NCBI RefSeq assembly: GCF_001642475.1
Contig: NW_019173933.1
Span: 744,001 to 808,000, forward strand
Direction of reading: 5' to 3'
DNA: 64,000 nt
Origin: Fonsecaea monophora
Taxonomy: Eukaryota; Ascomycota; Eurotiomycetes; Chaetothyriales; Herpotrichiellaceae
Below the pieces are notes generated by a model that saw only the letters and a program-made list of their open reading frames with translations, was not told the origin of the DNA and made no database searches. Shown piece after piece: positions 53,786 through 64,000 of this stretch (within the stretch, counting starts at the first letter, position 1; each line of letters starts with the position of its first letter). A program made the translations under genes and the position numbers.

Positions 53786-54721
53786 CTCAAGCGATTCTTG
53801 GACTGTCGGTGGTGGCAGCGAGCTATGACTGAGTGATCAAACGTTCACTCTGAATCGTCGACAAGTGATCGACCTTGATTGATGTTTTGGGTTACCTCGA
53901 GCTGGCGCTCAGCCTGCGAAGGATTCAGATACCCGGTCAACACCGTGAATTTTACCTTGGGTTTTGGCGATGTCCTGGGGATGATAGAGTACCACGAGGC
54001 GCTAATCGACATGTTCAGCCTCTGAAATGAAGACACGAGCAACATGGGCGGTAAATGCTCCTAGGTGGGAAGAGGAATCGGAGAAAGGCAATGTCCGAGT
54101 TGTAAAGAAATGTCTTCAACCTCTTTTCCAGTCTAGCAGACCTTGGAATGTATGTCCCATAATGTATTTTCCTCCCCCAAGGCTGCACGCGAGCCTTACT
54201 AGGCCCCCGCCAAGTTCCACATTAGGCGGCTCCATTGACGAATCGAGTACGATTGGCTTTTGGCAGTCCACGCTATTCCCGTTAACGACTAACTGTATCA
54301 CGTGAGCTGCACGCTCGAGGCATCGAGCGTCCCCCCTCGGATTCACTTTTCTACCTCGCGCCTTGATTCTCCGCAGAGGTCTCCATACAAATTTGGTCGG
54401 AGGAGGCACACCAAGGTCAACAGGGCAACTTGCCTACACCCATTTCTTCCCTTTACATTCTCGTTTAGTATTATTGCAGGGAGCGTACTTAATTGTGTTT
54501 GCATCTCTTTCTCCAGCGACCAGTTAATTGCGTTGCACACCTCCTGTAGCGACTCTTTTACTCCTGCGCTCTCAGTCACATTCGCCGAGGTGCAAATGGG
54601 CCTTTGCAGAAGCGAACCCTAATGAGGCCGCTCAAGCGTTGCGATACACCTCTCTCCTTACGGGTAGCCGACTCTCCCACTCTCTGGTGAAGTCGGGAGG
54701 TCGACCCAGAACGACGACAGC
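53786..54721. other. intergenic upstream of TRA1
   Basis: 936 bp, no gene recognised; promoter and leader of TRA1. Confidence 0.5.
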
Positions 54722-57700
54722 ATGGATGCCTTTCAGAAGATTGATGTCTACGCCGCAAGGCTCAGTGATCCAAAGATTGGTAAGTCGCGTGTCCGCCGCA
54801 AACACCTTCCGGGATATGCTGTCTGACTATGACATTGTTCTAGATACACGGACAAAATCGAACGTGGCGACAGAACTCCGCGACTCTATCGAATCTTTGT
54901 GCACCCCGTCCAGTGTCTACACAAAGTTCTTGACGAAGTTATGGCCTGTCTTCAAGAAGATCCTGGAGGGGACGACAGATCTGAACCCGACCTCCTTCGA
55001 ACATATCCTTCGGAATCAGATTCTCGAGATCCTCCATAGATTACAACATCAGCTGCACGAGGTTGAACCCTTTGCTTTAGACATGGTGGAAACGCTGATG
55101 GAGCTGGTCAGGGTGGAAAATGAGGATAATGCTGTTTTGTGTCTGAAGACGATCATGGATCTCGAGCGTCACCAACCGAATGCCACTGCTTCAAAAGTTC
55201 AACCCTTCCTTGACCTCATTCAAGAGATGTTCCAATTGATGGAACAGGTGGTCCGCGACACCTTCGATTCTCCCGGGCCGCATCACCAGGCCTCATCTTT
55301 GACGACCAACCCTCAAAGCCAGACCTTCCAGTCTCCGCGCCCTGGCTCGCCCGCCACGACGGTGTCCGATCCAGGGACGGAAAAGAAGGAACACGCCCCC
55401 CTGGCGAAGGGCATGCAGTCCTTCAAGGTTCTTTCAGAATGTCCTATCATCGTCGTGTCTATATTCCAAGCGCATCGAACTTCAGTTGCTGCCAACGTCA
55501 AGAAGTTTGTACCTTCTATAAAGGGAATTCTCATGCTTCAGGCCAAAGCACAAGAGAAGGCACACGCGGAGGCTGCGGCGAACAAGACTATATTCACCGG
55601 AGTCAGCAAGGAGATAAAAAATCGTGCTGCGTTTGGTGACTTTATCACCGCCCAAGTCAAGACGATGAGTTTCCTGGCATACCTTCTCCGGGTATATGCA
55701 AACCAGCTGACAGACTTCTTACCAACTCTGCCGGGTGTGGTTGTCAGGTTGCTAAAAGACTGCCCGAGAGAAAAGTCCGGCGCGCGCAAAGAACTGTTGG
55801 TTGCAATACGGCACATCATCAATTTCAACTATCGCAAAATCTTCTTGAACAAAATCGACGAGTTGCTAGACGAACGAATCCTTATCGGTGACGGCCTGAC
55901 CGTATATGAGAGTATGCGTCCACTAGCGTACAGTATGCTCGCAGATCTCATACACCACGTGCGGGACTCGTTAGAGCGCAATCAGATACGGCGGACGATC
56001 GAAGTGTACACGAAAAACCTCCACGACAACTATCCTGGTACAAGTTTCCAGACGATGAGTGCAAAGTTGCTGCTCAACATGGCCGAGAGCATCACCAAAC
56101 TGGAGAATAAGGAAGAAGCGAGGTATTTCTTGATTATGATTCTCGATGCGATCGGCGACAAATTTGCCGCAATGAATTATCAGTATGAGAACGCCGTGAA
56201 GCTGAGCCGCCATTACGGAGACAAATCCAAGGAGAACCAAGCGGAGACATACATGGATGACAAAGACGAGGTTCCGGACTGGGACGCTGTGGACATATTT
56301 AATGCCACTCCTATTAAGACGTCAAATCCGCGAGAGCGAGGTGCAGACCCAGTAAACGACAACAAATTCCTCTTCAAGAACCTTGTCAACGGGCTCAAGA
56401 ATATGTTCTACCAACTGAAAACATGCAACCCTCCAGGACTGAACGTAGACCAAGCAAGCATTCCGATCAACTGGAACGAAGTTTCCTTCGGCTACAACGC
56501 TGAAGAGACTCGCGTGGTCACCAAGCTCTTCCACGAAGGAGCTCGCGTTTTTCGCTATTATAGTGCAGAAGCGCCGGTGCCGGACATGCAATATTCCTCC
56601 CCGGTGGACTTTATGGCAAGCCACTCAATGGCACAAATGACCAGAGAAGAAAAGGAATTGTTAGAGAGCTTTGGGACGGTATTTCATTGCATCGATCCAG
56701 CCACCTTCCACGAAGTCTTCCAAGCCGAGATTCCTTACCTGCACGAGTTGATGTCTGAGCATACGGCCTTGCTTCATCTGCCTCAATTCTTTCTTGCCAG
56801 CGAAGCTACATCACCAGCATTTGCAGGGATGGTTCTTCAATACCTCATGAACAAACTTCCCGAGGTTGGTTCGTCAGACATTGTCCTGTCGTCGATATTA
56901 CTGAGGATGTTCAAATTGTCATTCATGGCTGTTACGCTTTTCTCGACACACAACGAACAAGTTCTGCTCCCACACATCACGAAGATCATTACACAATGTG
57001 TACAGCTGTCGGTAACGGCAGAGAAACCCATCCATTACTTCATTCTTCTTCGATCGCTCTTTCGAAGTATTGGTGGTGGGCGCTTCGAACTCCTCTACAA
57101 GGAAATCCTTCCGCTTCTCGAAATGCTCCTCGAAACTTTCAACCATTTGCTCCAGGGCGCCAGAGACCCTCATGACCGAGATTTGTACGTTGAGTTGACT
57201 TTGACTGTGCCGGCGAGACTCAGTCATCTGTTGCCGCATCTCAATCACTTGATGAGACCCCTGGTTGTGGCTCTTCGAGCTGGCCCGGATCTTGTCGGGC
57301 AAGGATTAAGAACGCTCGAGCTCTGCGTTGACAATCTTACAGCAGATTATCTAGATCCAATCATGGCTCCAATCATGGATGATCTGATGACTGCCCTGTT
57401 CGAGCATCTGAAGCCTCAACCCTACCAACATTTCCACTCCCATACGACTATGCGCATTCTTGGTAAACTCGGTGGACGTAACAGGAAATTTCTGAATCAT
57501 CCCCACCGTCTGGCTTATCGGCGCTACACTGACGACGAGCCTAGCTTTGATATTCGACTCATCGACACGAGCCGGGACCGAGCGTTTCCCATGGACACTG
57601 GCGTCGACCTAGCCATTAGAAAACTTACTGAGACAACGAAGAACACGAATCCGAAGGCTTTGGATCTATATTACAAGGAGCAATCGTTCAAGTATATCAG

Positions 57701-60700
57701 CAATCAAGTGAAGTTGTTCATAGGCCAGGATTACCTTCCTGACGACTTCGCAACTCTTCTCCGACTTCAAGCAAATGACCTTCTGGCCCGACGCTTCCAG
57801 ACATACGCTGATATGTTAGCCGATAACGAATTTGGTAAATCGGTGCACAAACGTCGAGAGCAAGAGGAGAATTTGAAGAAGCTACTCAAGGCCTGCTTCA
57901 GTGCAATGACTGTCCCGGATCTGAAACCGCAAGTGGAAGTTTTCGTTCAGAGCATCTCTCGCCATTTTACTCTCGTGGAACTTGGTCAGGCTCTGTGTGA
58001 CGCTGGCCGAAGAACGAAGGAATTTGATGTCAATCTCGGCGAAGGCGCGGTCCATCTTAGCACTCGCATACTAGCCGACGTGATCTGTGATTGTCTGGCT
58101 TCTGACAACATCTTCATCCGTGAGGCTGCGGAAGCATCAATGCTGGCTGTTGTGGATACGGCTCGTACTATCTTTGGGAGCGAGGAAAAGGTCGCGAAAC
58201 TTCCATTTTTTACACATCTCACCCAGACATTCTGCCACAAATGCCGTGAAGTGGAGTGGTTCACCAAGGCTGGTGCGACTTTGGGAATACAAATTCTGGT
58301 CAAGAAGCTGGATCTGGGCCAACCCTTCCTCGCCAGTAAGCAACTTGAGATCATCAAAGCTTTGCTCTTCGTGATCAAGGACACGCCTCAGGAAGTTCCA
58401 GCGAGTACTCGGATCACCGCCCAAGAGACTCTGGAATTCATTCTTCGGAAATGCTGCGCCGGCCAGACCCGAGAGATGCTCATGAACGAGAGGAGCACTA
58501 TCCATGCTCTTTCTGTGACCTTCAGTCTCGAGCTATCCCACATGAATACGCATGCGCGTGAGACAGCACAACACGCATTCTCGGTGATGGCAGAGGTTGT
58601 GGGTCTTGAGGTACATGAGCTGATCGACCCAGTTAAGGAAAGATTCCTGCCTCCGATCTTCAACAAGCCGCTTCGAGCCCTTCCGTTTCTTTCACAAACC
58701 GGCTTCATCGACGCAATTACATACTGCCTGAGTTTGGGTCACGACCTTGTCCCGTTGAACGACCAGCTCAACCGGCTTATGATGGAGTCATTAGCGCTTG
58801 CCGACGCGGACTCTGAGATCCTTCATCCCAAACCAGACGAGTACAACAATGCTCAGTTGATTGTCAATCTCCGGGTTTCATGCCTGAAGCTTCTTTCTAT
58901 CGCGATGAGCTTGCCCGAATTTGCGACGGGACCACAAAATTCCAGCCGTGCCCGCATCATCACCGTCTTCTTCAAGCTCCTTTACTCCAAGTCACCCGAG
59001 ATCATCGAGGCTGCTAACGCCGGTCTGAAGGAGGTGCTGGTCCAGACCTCGAAGCTCCCTAAAGATCTTCTCCAGAATGGACTGAGGCCTATCCTGATGA
59101 ATCTCCAAGACTCGAAGCGTCTCACCGTCGCAGGGTTAGAGGGCCTTGCGCGATTACTGACTTTGTTAACCAATTACTTCAAAGTCGAGATAGGTGCTCG
59201 ATTGCTGGAGCATATGAGAGTGATTGCAGATGAGCAGCTGCTGCAAAAGGTCTCCTTTGGCCTGATTGAACAAAACCCACAGATGAAGATCGTTACGGCG
59301 ATATTCAATATTTTTCACTTGCTTCCCCCTGCGGCCACCAGTTTTATGGGAGACTTGGTAAACAGCGTCTTGGACCTGGAAGCAAAATTACGCCGTACAG
59401 TGGCCAGCCCGTTCCGTCACCCGCTCATACTCTATCTCGACAAATATCCGAAGGAAACGTGGTCGTTCTTTCAGTCGCGCTTGCAGGAGGAGAAGTACGG
59501 CCGCTTCTTTGCGCAGATCCTAGGCTCAGATTCCAGCCCAGCTATTCGTGAAGTTGTCATGAACGACACTGAAGCGTTTATCAAGGCTGCGTTCGACGTC
59601 GAGGCCATACCAGAGCGCCATACCGCGGCGATCAATGGCATCTACATAGTGCACTCAATCTGCACGTTTGAATCCGCTAAAGACTGGCTGCGTGATCAGG
59701 AGCAGCTCAGGGCCAAGGTTCTAAGTGCTGGTCAGGAAATCGAGGGTGAACTACGCAAAGATCAGCTTCAACCTTCACAGCGTCTACGTGCAGAGCAAAG
59801 TGGAGATCAAGTGATGGATATAATGACACAATATCTAGCGTCATCGCCAGACGATCTCAACTTCGTGATCGAAGTCTTCTCTTCATCTGCACAAGGCACG
59901 ATAAAGACCCCCCTAAAACTGATGAAATATATCTTTGATTCCATCATTACCGATGAATCTGCAAGCCGCAGGTACAATATCATTGAGCGGTGTCTGGACG
60001 TTTACTCTCAAAAAGCTGAATCCTACAAGGTGAAGACGTTCCTGTTGCACAACGTGGTCAACCCCATCATGGCAAGGGATGTGCAGAATACTCGTCAGGA
60101 GAATAGCAATGCAGCTCCACTAGCAGACAGCAAGCTGTTCAACCTGTTTTTAGAGCGTCTGTGGAAATCGGCTACTCCCGATGGCAGCGACGACTCATCA
60201 CAGCCAGGTGTCGACCATACTCGCATGGAAGCGCTGCAACTCTCTGCATTCATTCTGAAATATCACAAAGATGCTGTTTCCGAGGACCGGAAAGATATCA
60301 TCAAATATTCCTGGGGACATATCAAACTGGAAGATGTGATCAATAAGTACGCAGCGTATGTCCTGATATGCTACTTCATCCGGTCTTACGACACACCCCC
60401 AAAAATCGTGGTCCAGATCTACAATCAGCTTTTGAAAGCTCACCAAAATGAAGGCAAAGCGTTGGTCACCCAGGCTCTGGAGGTGTTGGCTCCGGTACTG
60501 CCTGCGAGAATAGGCGCCGGTGCCAATGCCCCTGGAGACAAGAGGACGCCTTCGTGGGCTCGACTACCACGCAAGATCTTGAACGAAGAGACAGGTAATT
60601 TACAGCAGGTCCAGAGCATTTTCAACTTCATTGTGCGCCAACCGGATCTCTTCTATGAGTCGAGGGAGCTCTTTATCCCGACAATGATCCAAATGCTTAA

Positions 60701-63700
60701 CAAGCTTGCCCCTCCACCAAACCCTTCGAATGAGAACAAAAAGCTTGCCTTGAATCTTATTTCTCTGATACAGCAATGGGAAAGTCGACGTGTCTCACCG
60801 GTATCGCCTTCTCAGACTGGAGCCGACTTGACGCCTACACGTAAGAGAGATCACGCTGGTGACCAGAAGCTGGGCCCACCAGCAAAGGAGAAGGCCGAAT
60901 ACGTGATTCCACTTGAGCTTCGCACGGCTGTGGTCAAGTATATGATCAACTTCATCACTACTTTGCCCGAACGCTTTCCCGCCCCAGCTGCAGACCTCAA
61001 GGCTAAGACCATGCAGAAGGTCCAGCAGCAGCCTTTACCAAACGACATGTGCAAAAAGGCCGTTCAACTACTCCGAGTTCTTCTGGCACCGAATCTATGG
61101 ACAGATGTTGATGTCGGTCTCTATGAGAAACTGCTTGATCCGATCCTGAGTGGTGAAAAAGCAGACAAGGCAGAGGACAAGCAATTGACATGCATGATCA
61201 ACGCCCTGCAGGTCATGCGAATTCTGCTAAGCACGAAGTCGAATGAATGGATCATTGATCATATGGAAAAGATCCAGAAGCTGTTGGAGAAACCACTCAA
61301 GATGGAAGAGCCCGAAATCCAGGACTGTTTGCATCAAGTGACTGACGACGATAAGTCTCTTCCGCTGGTTCGACGTGTTCTCGAGGCAATTCCGGCTCAG
61401 AAGACGGATGATGCAGATGCAATGGACTTGGATACCCCGCCTTCAGACTTTCCGACTCGATATTCCAAGATCATGGTCGGCGAAGCTTTGTCTAACGGCA
61501 GTTATGTCTCGGGTATAAACAACCTGTGGACTCTTTCATTGGTACGACCAGCCGATGTTGATGACCATATCAACGGAGCGATGAAAGCTTTGCAGCAGAA
61601 ACTGGCAAAAGAACACATCAATGCATATGTGATCCCGCCTGGACCTCCTCCCCAAGGTTGGCGTCTTGGTGAACCCTTGATGGACCCCTACGACTTCGCG
61701 CTGGGTGTTGACCTCATAAAGAAAACTATTGACATTCTGTCGTCCCGAATGAGTGAACTCAACGAGCAGCGTCGACCGTTCCTCAGTGTCCTTGCTTCGC
61801 TTGTTGAGAAGTCGTTCAACGTGGAAATGTGCAGCAAAGTGTTGGACATGGTAGAGAAATGGGTCTTTAACTCAACCGAGCCATACCCAACACTGAAGGA
61901 GAAGACGGCAGTGCTGCACAAGATGCTCATTTTCGAAAAGTGGCCCAATCAAAATCTACTTGAGCGCTTCCTTGAACTCGTCTTCAAGATCTACGATGAC
62001 CCAACTGTTACGCGAACGGAGCTGACAGTGAGATTGGAGCATGCTTTCTTGATCGGAACTCGTGCCAAAGACGTGGAGATGCGAAATCGTTTCATGAACA
62101 TCTTCAACCGTGCCTTGTCCAAAACTGCCAGCTATCGACTGAACTACGTGTTGACACTGCAAAACTGGGATACGCTTGCCGACTCATTCTGGTTGAAGCA
62201 AGCTTCGCACCTGGTCATGGGCTCTGTTGAAATGTCGATGCCCGCTCGCCTCCACCCAGAAGATGTCCGCGTTTGCCCCCTATCTCAACTCTTCAACGCC
62301 AATCTTATCAGCGCCGATCAACGAAAAGACGATCCAATCATCGAGGATAGCCTGGACGCTCTAGTTGCCGCACAACGTCGTTTCAATCAAGAAATCCATG
62401 AGGTCAAAGTCCGTGACCTGCTCGAGCCCCTTATTCAGCTGCAGCATATTGATGACAATGTTGCCTACGATGTCTGGGTCAAACTGTTCCCACTTTGCTG
62501 GTCTGCCCTGAACAGGGATGAGCGTCTTGACCTCGAGAAAGGCATGGTGACCCTGCTGACTCGAGAATATCATCAGAGACAACTTAACCTTCGTCCCAAT
62601 GTCGTTCAAGCATTACTGGAGGGTGCAGTGAGGGCTAAACCAAGGTTCAAGGTGCCTCCTCATGTTATGAAATTTCTGAGCAGAACATATGACGCGTGGT
62701 ACACTGCGCTTATCTCCCTTGAAGAATCTACCGTTGACCCATTGATCGATACGCCGGCGGTTCGCGAAAGCAACCTGGATGCCCTCGTGGAAGTCTATGC
62801 TGGCCTTCAAGAAGACGACCTATTCTATGGAGCGTGGAGAAGACGGTGCAAGTTTATGGAAACCAATGCCGCCCTCTCATACGAGCAGCACGGCATCTGG
62901 GATAAAGCGCAACAACTCTGGGAGTCAGCCCAAGTTAAAGCACGTACTGGCGTTGTGCCGTTCTCCCAAGGAGAATACTACCTTTGGGAAGATCACTGGA
63001 TGATTTGCGCTCAGAAACTCCAACAATGGGACATTTTGGGCGAATTCGCAAAGCACGAGAACTTCAATGATCTTCTACTCGAATCAGCCTGGAGGAATTA
63101 CGAAGCTTGGTCCGGCGAAGAAAACCGAAACCAGCTGGATGCGATGATCAAGTCCGTCTCCGACGCTCCAACACCTAGGCGAACCTTCTTTCAAGCATTC
63201 ATGGCACTTCTACGATACAGTTCTAAGCAGATGTCGCGTTTGGAGTTCCAGCATGTTTGTGACGAAGCCATTCAGCTCTCTATCCGCAAATGGCATCAAC
63301 TTCCCAAGCGTATAACAAATGCCCACATCCCCATTTTGCAGAACTTCCAGCAGTTGGTCGAGCTTCATGATGCTAGCGTTATTTGCGATAGTCTCATGGG
63401 CACCAACGAGCGTAATCTTGACAGCAAATCACAAGAAGTCAAACTCCTCCTGCAAGCTTGGAGAGACCGGCTACCGAACATCTGGGACGACATCAATGCG
63501 TGGCAAGACCTGGTCACCTGGCGCCAGCATGTTTTCCAGCTCGTGAACTCGACGTACTTACCTCTTCTCCCTCAAGGCGGTAACAACGTTGGCAACAATT
63601 CATATGCCTTCCGAGGTTATCATGAGACGGCTTGGATAATAAACAAGTTTGCCCATGTCGCCCGAAAACACCAGATGCCTGAAGTGTGTATCAATCAGCT

Positions 63701-64000
63701 GGGCAAGATCTACACGTTGCCCAACATCGAAATTCAAGAAGCCTTTTTGAAACTGAGAGAACAAGCCAAATGCCATTACCAGAATAAAGCCGAGCTGAAT
63801 AACGGGCTTGATGTGATTAACAATACCAATCTCAACTACTTTGGCGCACAGCAAAAGGCCGAGTTCTATACGCTCAAAGGCATGTTCCTGGCCAAGCTCC
63901 AGCACGCAGAAGAAGCGAACGAAGCGTTTGGTGTAGCTCTCTACTATGACCTTCGACTTCCAAAAGCATGGGCCGAATGGGGCCAGTATTCCGATCGCAA
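54722..64000 (+). CDS. TRA1: Tra1/TRRAP-type SAGA and NuA4 subunit, 3' end beyond window
   Basis: The ATG is at 54722; exon 1 (54722-54779) encodes MDAFQKIDVYAARLSDPKI. A 64-bp intron (54780-54843) follows, and then one frame stays open to the window edge, giving about 3,071 residues. The exon-2 frame was spot-checked at several points (55800, 58020, 60480, 63963) and is continuous. The protein is a string of HEAT-like helical repeats, for example SVYTKFLTKLWPVFKKILEG early on and TTMRILGKLGGRNRKFL (about residue 900). It ends inside the FAT domain (YYLWEDHWMICAQKLQQWDIL, WAEWGQYSDR). Tra1 is the activator-binding scaffold shared by the SAGA and NuA4 histone acetyltransferase complexes. The catalytically inactive PI3K-like and FATC domains, about 700-800 more residues in full-length proteins, would lie to the right. 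Confidence 0.97.

Noticed and set aside
1..64000. CRISPR arrays, insertion sequences, prophage or retroelement genes
   Set aside because: No direct-repeat/spacer pattern, transposase, integrase or reverse-transcriptase motif was seen in any frame.

Overview
The window is nuclear DNA of a filamentous ascomycete (Pezizomycotina, plausibly Eurotiomycetes; the exact order cannot be fixed from sequence alone). The reasons are monocistronic genes on both strands, short spliceosomal introns (45-241 bp) with GTRNGT donors, CTRAC-type branch sites and YAG acceptors, and a gene set typical of moulds. There are no operons, ribosome binding sites or prokaryotic mobile elements. I rebuilt gene models by joining reading frames at splice sites and by moving non-ATG starts to the first plausible ATG. 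No RNA gene was found.

Layout. 0.6-4.3 kb: a PIG-P/Gpi19-like GPI-anchor subunit and an unrecognised Ser-rich protein, both on minus. 6.6-8.4 kb: a secreted S28 serine peptidase. 9.5-25.5 kb: an accessory block with an SDR and a cytochrome P450 sharing a 304-bp divergent promoter, an NTF2/SnoaL-like protein, a phenol-hydroxylase-type flavin monooxygenase, a dihydropyrimidinase, a His/Cys-rich membrane protein, a 2OG-Fe(II) oxygenase and an MFS sugar-porter-type transporter. This looks like a catabolic or tailoring cluster with no PKS or NRPS backbone. 26.7-29.2 kb: a small His-rich protein and a small heat-shock protein whose alpha-crystallin domain is split by a His-rich insert. 30.8-35.9 kb: a STAND-N-terminal/ankyrin protein and a DUF2985-type membrane protein. 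37.3-39.3 kb: a phytanoyl-CoA-dioxygenase-like gene and, in inverted orientation, a decayed fragment of the same gene. 40-44.7 kb: a UDP-glucose 6-dehydrogenase divergent from a GT4 glycosyltransferase, with two CACGTG palindromes and a triple GATAAG array in the shared promoter. 46.6-48.5 kb: a fungal transcription-factor-domain protein without a zinc cluster. 49.1-50.2 kb: an amino-terminal-only TFIIIC Tfc1/tau95 fragment abutting a kinase-like remnant. 51.3-53.8 kb: a PP2A B56 regulatory subunit (RTS1-like). 54.7 kb to the right edge: TRA1, cut by the window end after about 3,070 residues.

Two functional units stand out. The UDP-glucose dehydrogenase can supply UDP-glucuronate to the divergent GT4 enzyme, suggesting a glucuronosyl-glycoconjugate (possibly glycolipid) pathway whose promoter carries phosphate-type (CACGTG) and GATA-type sites. 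The P450/SDR/FMO/dihydropyrimidinase/2OG-oxygenase/MFS block could import and break down, or modify, an aromatic or cyclic-amide compound. Housekeeping genes (GPI anchor, RTS1, TRA1) flank these accessory regions.
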